64,000 nucleotides of DNA, from NCBI GenBank assembly GCA_023105745.1, contig JALGQZ010000012.1, forward strand, positions 44,285,763 to 44,349,762, given 5' to 3'. How positions within the stretch are numbered: the first letter of the stretch is position 1; each line of letters opens with the position of its first letter. The notes beneath the pieces are model-generated. The model had not been told where the DNA came from. It was given only the letters and a program-made list of their open reading frames with translations, and searched no databases. Positions 38,101-47,999 of this stretch are shown here, in pieces. Made by a program: the position numbers and the translations under genes. Origin of the DNA: Austropuccinia psidii. Taxonomy: Eukaryota > Basidiomycota > Pucciniomycetes > Pucciniales > Sphaerophragmiaceae.

Positions 38101-40919
38101 TCTTTGTCAGTTGCAAAGGCATTTTTATACTTAAATAATAGGTCAATCAATTTTTCTTTCATTTTTTCTGTTAATTCTTGATTGAATTCTGCCTCTTTAA
38201 GTTGTTCAGATATAAAAATTTCCTTTTCTGGAATTTTTTCTTCCTTCTTAATAACTGTGATTTGTTTTTTGTTATTTAAGAAGCCAAACTTTTGTCTTTT
38301 GTTATCTCCTATGGTAAAATATCTATCTTTTTGGTTGGAGATATCTATACCATAGATTGATAAGTAGTCATTCCCAAGTATGAAATTATTACTAGTACAG
38401 TTGTCCATTACTACAAACTCTACTTTAATTCTGACACATTGTGAGGGGTGAGGAAAAATTAGTGTTAAATCAATTATTCCAAGGGGCTTCATGCTCTCAT
38501 TTGCACTACTAAATTTGACACCTTGTATTGGCATAAGTTTTTCTTGCCAGTTTGGGACAATGGTTTTTAAATAACTTTTGCCAACACAAGTGCAATATGC
38601 TCCTGTATCCAAGTTAACTTTTCCTTCTTGGTTATCAACCATAACAATACTTATACTTGATTTTCCAGCTGTATATCCCATTCCTCTTGCAGGTTTGGTT
38701 CTATACATTTTGGCATCTTGTATGTTTGTCAGGTTTGTGTCAGATTTTCCAACTTGTGGCAAGTTTGAATTAACATCCATTACTTCATAAATTAAGTCAA
38801 TATTATTGATTTGTGCATTAATTATATTGATTTCATCACTTTCAGAGCTTTCTGACTCTTCTGTCTCTTTTTCAGAGTCAGATTCCTCTTCCTTGTCATT
38901 GTGGCTTTCTGTTTCCACAATTTCATTAATCTTTGCTTTTTTAAGGCAATTATTGGCTAAGTGTCCAATACCTCCACATTTATGGCATTTTCTCTGCTCA
39001 TTATTGTTGGATGTATTGGGCTTAAAGGATTCTTTTGATTTATCTTTTTTGATAAATGGTTTATTTGGGCTTTTAATGTCCAATTTTTTCCAAGTCCTGC
39101 CAATTTTTGTTCTTGTCACTATATCTTCTAGTGCATTTATATACTCTTCTGTGGAGCATGGTTCTATACACCTGCTTCTTAGGGCATGTTCTAGTTCCCC
39201 TCCACATTTTTTAAGTATTTTCATGTGCACCATCTTTTGTGACATTTCTGGGTACAGTGCATTAAGTCTTTCAACTTGTTTCAAGAACCAAGTTAAAGGT
39301 TTGTCTTTCTCTGGCTCAAAGAAAGAGTTTTCAAATGCATTTTCTATTTTATACCTCCAGGCATCATTTGCCCACTTGGTGATTATTTCTTTTTTCCACC
39401 AAGACCGGGTATTTTTACCATTTGTTTGTCTTATGCCATAATACCATCTTTTTGCAGATTTCTCAAACAATGAATGTAATCTTGCAGTGATTAATTCATC
39501 TGGTATGGCATAGTCTTCTTGTAACATGTCAATTGTTCTAATAAATGACATGTGGTCATATTCACCTTCTCCTGTGAATGTTGGCCATTCTTTTAATTGA
39601 GGTGCTTCCTTCATTAAGACTTGGTTATTATCTTGGTGACTCAAGTCTGTTATGAAAGGATTTGACAATTCCTCTTTTGTTTTAACAGGGCTTCTTATAT
39701 GAGAAAATGGTGTTGATAACTTTGGCATATTTAAATTAGCCTCATTAATTTTATCTATTTTTTCAGTGATAAGCCTTATTTCACTTTGAATATCATCTTT
39801 CAGATGCATTCTTGCTTCATCACTTTTTTCCACATGGTCCAAAAGTAATTTTTGGTGTGATGAAGTCTTTCCTTCAAATTTTTCTACAGAAATACTTAAT
39901 TTATCTAATTTTTCTGTAAGATTGTCAATGCTCACATCATAATTGATTGTCAAAGTTTTGTCTTTGATATCTTTTATGTATTTATACAATTCTTGTTGTC
40001 CTTGTATTAATTTTTGAGTATTGTCAATTAAATTTTTTGGTTTATTATTTTCAACAATAAACTTAATGTTGTCAATTTCTTTCTTGTTTTGCACAACAAT
40101 TTTTGTTAAAGAAGATAAATTGTTATTTATTTCTTGTAGTGATAATAAACTATCTTTAATCTCTTTTAGAGGTAATATACTATTTTTAATTTCTGTTAAA
40201 GTATTTACAACATCTTTGGACAAGGTTATTTCTTTGGGAAATGAGGTTGTCTCATTCTTTGCTCTTCCTTGTCCTTGAATTCCATCAAGGTTCTGGCCAT
40301 GTTGAAAACATTGTCCATGGCATCCTTTTGGATTCTTGGGATTCTGTAGCTTGGGGAATATGGTTTCCTCCAATGCTTTTTCTTGTTCTTCTTCCCTTCT
40401 TGGGGAAGTGGGTTGGCTTGGGGCTTGCTGGTAGAAGCTACTGGGGCTTCTTCCTTGGTTTCCTCCCTCTTTTTGGCATGGTAGTCCTTGATTTTTTTGA
40501 TTTGAGGTTTGGATGACAGTGGATTCCATCCATTGGAGTATTTCACTATCTCCTCCTCTTTGAGGAACTTTTTCAGGATGTGCCAGGAGTTCATCACTCC
40601 TTGGTGTATTTGAGGCAACATTTCCCAATCTTTGTCCTTGTACACTGTGCAATACTGCTTGTACTGGCTCATGTAGATGTCTATTTGAGCCCTCTGAATG
40701 TGATTTGTACCTGTTTAAGTTACTCATACTTAGTTCTAATTCAGGCTCAGATATCATGGGCATTTCTGGGACTTGCCTTTGGGATAAGGCACTTCCTTGT
40801 GTGGATTCTGTTCCACTGGGTATATTGCTCTTTCTTTTCCCTTTTGAGGGATCAATTCTACCTCTGAGTCCAGCTCCATCTGATTGGATGGAGTATTGGG
40901 AACCTCTTCTGGTAGTCAT
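35121..40919 (-). CDS. Gag-Pol polyprotein of element C, intact
   Basis: One open frame of 1,932 residues encoding all replication functions. Gag: basic Ser/Gln-rich N-terminus, a helical coiled-coil-like stretch (about 230-390), a capsid core (about 425-600) and a zinc knuckle [14 protein letters not shown] (about 640-655). Protease: DTGA near 769. Reverse transcriptase: [12 protein letters not shown] and [10 protein letters not shown], then catalytic YIDDIIVF near 1115. RNase [13 protein letters not shown] near 1270, with the later E, D and D positions ([25 protein letters not shown]). Integrase: HHCC finger ending CQTCDRCQ (about 1490-1540), then D (MDWVTALP), D (ISDRDPKF) and E ([11 protein letters not shown]), near 1570, 1630 and 1666. 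Tail: chromodomain-like YLVRYR...DEWLLEKDI near 1890. No stop or shift separates Gag and Pol, so a single polyprotein is implied. All catalytic residues I can check are present. The start is the first ATG after upstream stops. Confidence 0.95.
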   Translation of the reverse strand: MTTRRGSQYSIQSDGAGLRGRIDPSKGKRKSNIPSGTESTQGSALSQRQVPEMPMISEPELELSMSNLNRYKSHSEGSNRHLHEPVQAVLHSVQGQRLGNVASNTPRSDELLAHPEKVPQRGGDSEILQWMESTVIQTSNQKNQGLPCQKEGGNQGRSPSSFYQQAPSQPTSPRREEEQEKALEETIFPKLQNPKNPKGCHGQCFQHGQNLDGIQGQGRAKNETTSFPKEITLSKDVVNTLTEIKNSILPLKEIKDSLLSLQEINNNLSSLTKIVVQNKKEIDNIKFIVENNKPKNLIDNTQKLIQGQQELYKYIKDIKDKTLTINYDVSIDNLTEKLDKLSISVEKFEGKTSSHQKLLLDHVEKSDEARMHLKDDIQSEIRLITEKIDKINEANLNMPKLSTPFSHIRSPVKTKEELSNPFITDLSHQDNNQVLMKEAPQLKEWPTFTGEGEYDHMSFIRTIDMLQEDYAIPDELITARLHSLFEKSAKRWYYGIRQTNGKNTRSWWKKEIITKWANDAWRYKIENAFENSFFEPEKDKPLTWFLKQVERLNALYPEMSQKMVHMKILKKCGGELEHALRSRCIEPCSTEEYINALEDIVTRTKIGRTWKKLDIKSPNKPFIKKDKSKESFKPNTSNNNEQRKCHKCGGIGHLANNCLKKAKINEIVETESHNDKEEESDSEKETEESESSESDEINIINAQINNIDLIYEVMDVNSNLPQVGKSDTNLTNIQDAKMYRTKPARGMGYTAGKSSISIVMVDNQEGKVNLDTGAYCTCVGKSYLKTIVPNWQEKLMPIQGVKFSSANESMKPLGIIDLTLIFPHPSQCVRIKVEFVVMDNCTSNNFILGNDYLSIYGIDISNQKDRYFTIGDNKRQKFGFLNNKKQITVIKKEEKIPEKEIFISEQLKEAEFNQELTEKMKEKLIDLLFKYKNAFATDKEPLGAIIGHEVDITLNVEKPYPPLLRRPAYPASPRAREALEVHIKELMDLGVLRKVGHNEQVEVTTPVIITWHNGKSRMVGDFRALNTYTIPDRYPIPRIHETLTQLSQAKFITAMDALKGFHQNVLTDNAKKLLRIIVHCGIFEYLRMPFGIKNAPSHYQRMMNTIFPEELSEGWLIIYIDDIIVFSETWENHLTRLERVLQKIVQVNMKISLKKCHFAYSELKALGHVVSGLSLGIDKNKVAAVLLKPMPQTKKEMQSFSGFAGYYRQHIKYFAKIAKSLYKLCDQQTVYEMTEERVKAYEELKNSLTNAPFLLMPDWKLPFKLYIDACGEGLGAALHQTQIINDKPVEGPICFISRQIKPTEARYGASQMECLCLVWALEKLHYYLDGTVFDVITDCNAVKSLLNMKTPNRHMLRWQIAIQEYRGNMTIVHKSGNIHKNADGLSRWALANTPDNPAWVPQEEHHIEGICVTDIGTEFFNQVKESYKTDKNCHILSQLLMKDCKDPSLSSKLDEIWKKAYDEGKFHLLDGILYHRTKHTCVMALTDRTLINTILHECHDSVASGHLSEDRTLERVKTCSWWPNWKKDVAAYCQTCDRCQKANRATGKKFEMMIQIQESKPPLKIVHMDWVTALPPGGDRSYNACLVLVDRYSKTPMFLPCHKDDTAMDTAIMIWNKVISHTGLFQNIISDRDPKFTSALWTNLHNLFGTKLSFSTAYHPQTDGLAERMIQTLEDMIRRFCAYGLEFKDSDGFTHDWCTLIPALELAYKTSIHSSTGKTPAMLEKGWNPRLPYDTLKKDLVDIHPTASSFKIMLDKERHHANRCMQDSFKYAKERWDKSHKPPDFKIGDLVLVSTLNFNNIKGPKKLKYSFAGPFMIKALHGPNAVQLELTGELMNKHPAFPVSLIKPYSSSDKELFPLRNKPPLEIPPLEEGEEKKIVKVLKERRTRNNKEREYLVRYRISTQEDEWLLEKDITNADKLLRRFRHERKPEK

Positions 40920-40997
40920 AATTAAAGAATAAGAAAAAATAAAAGTATTTTAGAATAAAAATTCTTTTATGGCAATTATAAAAGAGGTGCTCACCTT

Positions 40998-41160
40998 CAG
41001 AGTCTTGAATGGTGGGTCCTGGAAAGTCTAATTTCTTAGCTTTCTTTCTTTTGGTGATAACTGGTGTTGGAGAACTTTGACAAGTTTCTTCCACCAACCT
41101 CTCAACAGTAGCTTGGTTGTCTTCTGTTGGGTTATCTTCAAACACTAAAAAAGACAAATA
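40998..41160 (-). other. Possible upstream exon of element C
   Basis: Minus-strand open stretch with protein-like text (VEETCQSSPTPVITKRKKAK, then KLDFPGPTIQDSEG) ending at a GTGAGC that could be a splice donor about 90 bases before the Gag ATG. An acceptor CTACCAG lies within the first codons of Gag, but joining there would change the frame. I cannot tell a short extra exon from a leftover upstream frame. Confidence 0.3.
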
Positions 41161-41626
41161 AATATAAGTCTTTTTATAAGAAGTGTTATTTTTGGCAAGA
41201 TATGGCAATTTTCCACGTAGAAATTGCTTTATATCTTTAAAAAATTGAAATAAATAAAGAAATGAATAAAAATGAAAAAAAAAACTTTTTTATTGGTTTT
41301 TAATATTTTTTAATATTTTTTATATATTTTTTTATTTCTCAAGAATAAAATAAAAAATGAATATGATTCTTATAAAATTAAATTATAATAAAATTATTTT
41401 TAATTTATAAAATATCTCTTTTAATCACTAGAGTCACTCAAAGAAAGTTCTTGCAAGTCTAAGGATGTGAAAAACCACGTGTAAGACAGTACAATTGCTT
41501 TCCAAATGCCTCAATAGCTTTCAAAATCAATAAAATATAAAATTATTATATAATTTTATGATTATAAATATAATTTATTATTGGATAAACCCAAATAGAA
41601 TCTTTTTAAAGGTCTTTTAAGTAAAT

Positions 41627-41644
41627 ATCACGGCCAGGCCCCCA
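41627..41644 (-). promoter_or_regulatory. Primer-binding site of element C
   Basis: On the minus strand TGGGGGCCTGGCCGTGAT starts two bases after the 5' LTR. It matches the site of element A1 at 16 of 18 bases; one difference is a CG-to-CA change. Confidence 0.78.
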
Positions 41645-41646
41645 AA

Positions 41647-43670
41647 TGTAAGGTTTGACTATGAAACAATAAGTAAATAATTACTAATTTATTACTTATT
41701 GTACTCTGAATGTCCTTATAAATTGAATAAATAAGATTAAAAATATAATAATGATAAATAATTATTATTATTATGGCGTAAAATAATTATATTACTAAAT
41801 AAATATAATAATATAATTTATATTATGAAAATATAATATAATAAAATAATATATTAATATAAAATAATTAATATATTAAAAAGCTCTTTATTATTGTTAC
41901 CACCAAATAATAAAGGCGTAAAAAATTGTTTTTTATTAATAAAAAACAATTAATAACAATAATATTACTAATATTAAAGTTATGAATTAATATAAATACT
42001 ATTTATATTAATTAAAGAATTATTAAGAGAGTAATAATAGAGAAATTATTATAAAAAGAGAAAATAACCTACTTTTAACACTTAATATAATAATTTTGAA
42101 GTATTTTACGCCAAAAAATATAAATACAACCTTTTCAAATTGTATTTACAATAAAAATAAAGAAAATTACAAATTATTCTGGATTTTTACGTGGAAATGA
42201 GTTTTTAGAGAGATTTATAACAAAAACAATTAAATAAATGATTTAATCACGTCAAAATAGATGATTATAGCAAGGTGGTCTTTGGTCTTTAATTATATAA
42301 TGCTTTTATATATAAAGAATAAAGAAATTACCTTTTGATTTAATTGATTTAATGTTTTTGATGCGTCTGAGGGAAAAATAGAGTAAAAAGAGCTCTATTT
42401 ATAGTAAATACCTCCCTCCTAGAGTCCAACAGGCTTCTAATAGATGTGTACTGATCATATCCACTGGAATTGATCAATATTTTAAGGTTTGAGGGTGATT
42501 ACATCATGATCAAACCATATTACATCATTATTACACCATTATTTAGAGTTATCACTATAACTCTAAGTTTGATGTCATCAGAGGCTTGGCAGAACCCCAA
42601 ATTTCGTAGATTTTATTAGTTTTAATCATAAACTAATAGTATTCACCAACTGTATCACTCTTATGACTGTTAAACTTAATTTGAGGTTACAGTAGGTGAT
42701 CATAACTGCTCAATTTAAGCTCAAACTTTGATCTTCAATAACATTTAAGATTTACTCGCTACAGCAATTCAATGAGTGAATTCTGATAGCCTGGCATAAC
42801 CTTGTTATGCTGCCAAGAGCTTTTCATTACATCATCAAAACTCTAATTTTGATGATTTTTCTTGTAACTCATCTTTTCTGTCAAAATTCAATATTTTAAA
42901 CTTCAAACCTTGATTTCAGGGGGTTATACCCTGAATTTAATAATAAAAATTACATCATTCTTCACGAATGAACTAGTAAAATCCAACTGTATACTTTTTT
43001 TAAGTTTGGACCACTTTCACAACAAAGTGGTCAACAGCTCTGTTGATTTTTATCAATATTTCATCATAGGTTTTAACCTTGTTTATAATTTGTAAAATAA
43101 AGCTCATATCTGTGTTCTTACAGTAATTACGTGGTAACTTTATTTTTGGTTCATCATTCTATCATGTATAGTTTAGAAGATATTAGCTATGATCCTTGAA
43201 TATATGCATTGACCAAAAAAGTGCATATATTCAGGTTAATTCCTTAAGTATTGACTTTGGGAATTAGCTTATTAATTGTTTTATGTGTGGATTTTCGTGG
43301 GGAATCCACTGGTACAGTTTCTTTCACATGTTGTTTCATTAGTTCCTGAGATAAGTAGGGTTTTATGGTTTTTATAAGGTATTATACCTTATAATTCATT
43401 AAATATTGACTTTACAGATATGCCATAAAAATGGTATATGTGTATTTTTCCATGAGGAATCCAATGGAATAATTTATTTTACATGTTGATTCATTGGTTT
43501 TTAAGTTAAACCAATTTTTGTACCAATTTATGGTATTTTTCGTATATTTAAGTAATTATTTTTAATGTATAATTATTCTAAGTAATTTTAGTATAATTAT
43601 ATTAAAGGTATAATTATTCTTAATCTTTTTTGTGACCTTATTGGGTATGTGTTCATATCTCAAAGGCTCA
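41647..43670 (-). repeat. 5' LTR of element C
   Basis: 2,024 bp, begins TGAGCCTTTGAG and ends CAAACCTTACA on the minus strand. Long for a Ty3/gypsy LTR of a fungus. Confidence 0.95.
42395..42403 (-). promoter_or_regulatory. Likely TATA box of element C
   Basis: TATAAATAG on the minus strand, about 1.27 kb into the 5' LTR and conserved in the 3' LTR. Position within the LTR and match to the TATA consensus suggest the retroelement promoter; the start site is not shown. Confidence 0.5.
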
Positions 43671-43866
43671 CTTTTACTAAGCTTTGAGTTTGTCTGATAT
43701 TTACACTGACTTTTTTTTAATTATTGGGAAAAATTGACTTTTGTTATAAATATTTTTTCACTTTTCATAATTTTGCCAAAGTTTTTTCATGCTTTTTTTC
43801 CCTTTTTTATTTTTTTATTTTATCAATTTTATTGAACATTTTAAGAAAAAAAGTTTTTTTGATTTT

Positions 43867-44032
43867 TTAAAATAAAATAAAATAAAATAAAATAAAATAA
43901 AATAAAATAAAATAAAATAAAATAAAATAAAATAAAATAAAATAAAATAAAATAAAATAAAATAAAATAAAATAAAATAAAATAAAATAAAATAAAATAA
44001 AATAAAATAAAATAAAATAAAATAAAATAAAA
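43867..44032. repeat. AAAAT pentanucleotide microsatellite
   Basis: About 33 uninterrupted copies of AAAAT starting roughly 200 bases outside the 5' LTR of element C. The long Phe/Ile/Leu/Tyr frames over it are by-products of the repeat. Confidence 0.97.
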
Positions 44033-44959
44033 TCAAAAAAAAAGGTCAAAGAAATTGAAAGCTGAAAAAAGAAAGCAAATTCAAAAAATCCAAACATTTG
44101 AAGGAAAGCAAATGTATGAAAGAGATATAATAAAGAAAATAAAAGATAAAAAGACAAAGATAATAAGTAAGTAAAAAAATAAAAATAAAAAAACATGAAA
44201 GAATAAAAGTAAAAAATGATTAAATTGATATTGGAGAATTTCCAATTGAAAATTCAAGAAAGGTTGAAAATCAAGAGTCAATATGATGAAAAAAGTGAAA
44301 ATTTAAAAAAATTACTAAAAATGTAACAAAATAACAAAATTCAAAAAAAAACAAATATAACTTGGGAAAAGAGGATGAAAGTAAAAAATTGAAAAAGCCA
44401 AAGTAATTCATTACAATCCAAAAAAACTAAGGAAAACAATACAAAAATGAACAGGTTCAGGAGTATTGAAAATAATATTGGTTGGATGTAGAAAGAATTT
44501 CACAAATAAATTGAAAAAATGCAAGTTAAGAAAATATTAAATGGATATAAAAGAAAAAACAAGCCCTTTGATAATAGCTGAGAAGCATTAGGAAACATTT
44601 TTCTTTAGAGAATTCTACATATATTACAAATCATACATTTTTATGTATAAAGTCCCAGGGGATCAGAATATATTTAATTGATGATTTACTTGACATTCTG
44701 TGGCTGTATCATAAAACCATCAAAAGACATTGAACAAAGCCCAAAGACCAAAGATATTGAATTTTTGGAAATGGGGGATAATTGTATGGAGTGTCTTTCT
44801 TTGAGATCATTTAATTCATTTTCTGTGTGAGTGATTTGAATTAATCACTACAGAAAATTATTCTGTGTTTTATAGCTCACAAATGTATAAGAATAATGAG
44901 CTATCAATTAATCTGATATCCAATTTTTATCCAACTTGACTTCAACCCAGCCAATGCAA
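44033..44959. other. A-rich spacer
   Basis: No gene. Becomes more balanced after 44600. Ends with GTGGT, one copy of the TRIM target duplication. Confidence 0.5.
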
Positions 44960-44964
44960 GTGGT

Positions 44965-45081
44965 TGTCACAATGCTGTCTGCCAGACCTCAGCAAAGGGA
45001 ACTCTTGCCTAAAAGGCTATTAAACCAGTTGAAAGGCTGGTTAATACTGGCAAGTTGTAGATCACATCCCACCATGTGACA
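44965..45081 (-). repeat. Left terminal repeat of the TRIM
   Basis: 117 bp, roughly nine tenths identical to 45302-45418; same length. Confidence 0.85.
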
Positions 45082-45301
45082 GTACCCCCGGGCTTAGAGT
45101 ACTGCATCCTGAAGTGCATGTAACTGATGGTATTACCCATGTAACCCTCATGGAGTTACATTAGTCACAACAGGAGCCTACAAGGAGCAGAACCCTTGTA
45201 GGCCAATGGAGCGCAAAACCCAGCAATGTCTGGTTGTTTTGATTGAGACCTCCTCTTGTCTCCAACGGGAATCAAACCCATGAAATTAGTAACCGGTTTA
45301 T

Positions 45302-45418
45302 TGTCACAATGCTGTCTGCCAGACCTCAGCAAAGGGAACTCTTGCCAAAAAGGCTATTAAACCGGTTGAAAGACATGTTAATACTGGCAAGTTGTAGAAT
45401 CCATTCCACCATGTGACA
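45302..45418 (-). repeat. Right terminal repeat of the TRIM
   Basis: 117 bp; the 5' repeat if the element is read on the minus strand. Confidence 0.85.
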
Positions 45419-45423
45419 GTGGG

Positions 45424-47277
45424 TTGAACAAAGGTTTGAGCCAAATTTGAATGAAGTTGAAATTATGTTTCACCCAAATTTGCAAATAATTTAAAAAACA
45501 AAACAGATAGGATTTTAGGATGTATTTATTAATATGATGACTTCTGGAGGCATCAATATTTTGAGAAATTGACACAAGTTTGGACCAGTTAGTAGTTGAT
45601 ATAATAATTTCAAAGAAAATTCCAAAGGATACTATGTTTATCTTTGAATCATTCATTTGAATATTTAATATCAAGTTTATTTTATAAATAATCCTTTTTT
45701 GTCACATTAAAAACTCTTACATCAAGAAATTTATGATAAGGTTAATTTCACAAAATTTGACACATCTACCATTTAAAAGATTCTGTGCATGAAAATTATT
45801 TTAATTCATAAATCTAGATATTAGAATAATTATATTTTAGTTTTCATTTCCACTGAGATTAAGCATTCAAAATTGGTTTAAAGATTAAATTCAATTACCT
45901 CCACCATTGTTTTTCTCAATAAGCAAAACAAAAATATAATTCTAAATTATTACCATGAAATTCATTTATGTTTTTTTCAATTTAGTAAAAAGAAAAACTT
46001 TTAAAAACAAGATTTCTTTCAAGATAAAATTATCCTTTTCTCTGTATAGGAACATAATTTAATTTTAAGGAATTGTATACATTTAAAATTCACCATTTCA
46101 GCTTCAACCATTTCATTTTTGGAAAAATTTATAGAAAAAAAAATTGAATTAAGGAAGTGAATGATATATATTTTGAGAGATTTAAGTCTTACATATATAT
46201 AGTCTCAATGGATATTTTATGAAAAAATTCCAGATGAAAATCTTGTGCCAAATTCTAATTTAGAAAAATATGTCAATTTATCTTTAGATATATGCAGATG
46301 TAGCTTTAAAATTCTTAATAAAATTCCTATATTTAAGGAAGAATTTGAAAAATGAAAGGGAAATACATGATTGAATTATTTTTCCCAATTCTCTTTCCAG
46401 GGGTTTAATAATTTTGGTATTTCATTTTCTAGAGCTCATTAATTTTATCAAATTATGTGAATACTTAAATTGATATTTTTAAATATATATTTGTTTTTGT
46501 GAAGGAAATGGAAAAATATGATACAATTTTTTTTCTTATAAACCACAGTTGAAGGGTATCAGAAACTAAAAATATCTGAAAGGTGTATTCTTGGAAGCAT
46601 AAAGTTTTATGTATTGTAGGATTTAGAAATAAATATAATTACAGAAGTATTTTCTATCAAGAAATTAAATGAGCTCATTGAAAACAATAAGCCATACCAC
46701 TAGTTTTAGCTTATTATATTCATCTAAATATCATCCATGAACGTTTATTAAGCTGATAATCAAGAATTATTTCTTTATCAAAATGTATGCATTGGAGGGG
46801 GTAGTTTTAATATTAAGTATATAAATCTCACATCCAAAAAAAGCACTTTTTCTGAAAATCATTGTGAATCTCTTCATCCCATTCTAAATATCTATAAAAT
46901 AGACCATGTTTATACAATGTATTTCCATTCAAGAGTTTTGATTTTCCTTGTTTTCACTTATTTATAAATAGCAATATAAAAGTGAATCTATGCTTTCCAA
47001 TGAATCTTTCAGATTGATATATCTAATTAAGCAATTGAAAAAGATAATTATGAATGATGAAATATCATTATGGTAATGAAGGTATGATTGCTAAAAAAGT
47101 GGTAATATAAGATGAATTTTGAAATCAATTCCAGAGGCTTACGAAACAAATATTAGTTTTGAAAAACTGAGTATGAGAAGATTTAATAAGCAAATAATTA
47201 AAGTTTTATTTCCCTAAAAAAATGACTCACCTCAATTGAGATTTAAGCCTACACAAAAACTTGAAAATTGACTGCCA
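45424..47277. other. AT-rich DNA left of the MULE
   Basis: No supported gene or repeat boundary. Same composition as 23.7-28 kb. Confidence 0.45.
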
Positions 47278-47511
47278 ATTTCTATAGGTTTTTGGTAAAC
47301 ACACGCAAGCTTTCAGTAAAAATATGTAAACCCTGATGTGCTTTTACCAATTTATTTCCAAAGCCCTTAATTGACTTTATTTTTTAAAAATAATTACTCA
47401 GGCTCAGTCTTAAGGTTTTTTGTATTTTTGTTTCCATATTTTTCCCTACATGGGATGTAAATATCCTCAATTTGTTTTTGCCAAATTTGACAAAATGGCA
47501 TATTTTTTGAA

Positions 47512-47880
47512 AAATTCATTTAAAATCTTCCCACTTATTAATTTTATTAATTTTCTTTTTTAAATGAATGGTTCAATCTTGACAATGAAGAGCTAGAAGC
47601 CCATCATTTTGGGAAATCCTTTTAGTGGGACAAGTGAAGGGGTAAAAAGTGTTTTTTTTTCTGTGTTTGGAGTATGACTATTTTTAAAATATTGATTTAA
47701 AATCTTCCCACTTATTAATTTCCTTCATTTTTTTAAAAACATGAAGAGTTCAATCTGGAGAATAAAGAACTAGAAGCCCATAATTTTGGGGAACGTTTTT
47801 GGTGGCACAACAAGTCGAGGCGCAAAAAGTGTTTTTATTTCAAATTTCTTTTTTCATGTTTGTGATGTTGCTATTTTTAA
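47512..47880. repeat. Two-copy tandem repeat inside the MULE end
   Basis: AAAATCTTCCCACTTATTAA starts at 47522 and again at 47698. The copies continue through AACTAGAAGCCCAT-like text to an AAAAAGTGTTTTT stretch. They are clearly diverged, so the duplication is not recent. Confidence 0.8.
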
Positions 47881-47999
47881 GTAAAAAAGTCTCACATGTT
47901 TCCTAAAAATTTAGACTGAGGTGTTATTTAAGCAATAAATAGGACTGAGGAGGGGGATAATTGGCATAAATTGTATATACAAAAATCAATCAATTTGAA

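Larger units (their letters stand above)
32977..43670 (-). mobile_element. Complete Ty3/gypsy retrotransposon, element C
   Basis: 10,694 bp on the minus strand, with two 2,024-bp LTRs, a primer-binding site, an uninterrupted Gag-Pol frame and a purine-rich tract before the 3' LTR (minus strand GGTGGTAGGGAATG, 35001-35014). The LTRs run TGAGCC...CTTACA on the coding strand. By eye they differ at about 45 positions, roughly 98% identity, so it is much younger than A1 or B. The flanks (CTTAC left, CTTTT right) agree at only three of five bases, so I cannot confirm a target duplication. Pol order is PR-RT-RH-IN-chromodomain-like tail, as in chromovirus-type Ty3/gypsy. It is the best candidate here for an element that could still move. 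Confidence 0.95.
44965..45418 (-). mobile_element. TRIM-like miniature LTR element
   Basis: Two 117-bp direct repeats (44965-45081 and 45302-45418), each TGTCACA...TGTGACA, flank 220 bp of non-coding DNA. GTGGT before and GTGGG after match at four of five bases, as a 5-bp retroelement duplication. On the minus strand GGGGGTAC precedes the left repeat like a polypurine tract; element B has the same GGGGGTACT at the same place and the same terminal bases. The interior at the other end holds GGGTTTGATTCCC, close to a tRNA T-arm (Pol III B box). Main alternative: a tRNA-derived SINE dimer. Confidence 0.72.

Noticed and set aside
38806..39441. 211-residue plus-strand open frame
   Set aside because: Antisense shadow of the intact Gag-Pol gene of element C; the minus strand carries the zinc knuckle and capsid text.
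43815..44196. Long Phe/Ile/Leu/Tyr repeat open frames
   Set aside because: Pure by-product of the AAAAT microsatellite; no start context or complexity.
45240..45300. Possible tRNA gene from the GGGTTTGATTCCC T-arm-like sequence
   Set aside because: No acceptor pairing, D-arm or anticodon arm could be assembled; it lies inside a miniature retroelement, so it is described there only as a B-box-like feature.
47512..47880. CRISPR-like or satellite array
   Set aside because: Only two diverged copies with a 176-bp period; no spacer structure and the genome is eukaryotic.
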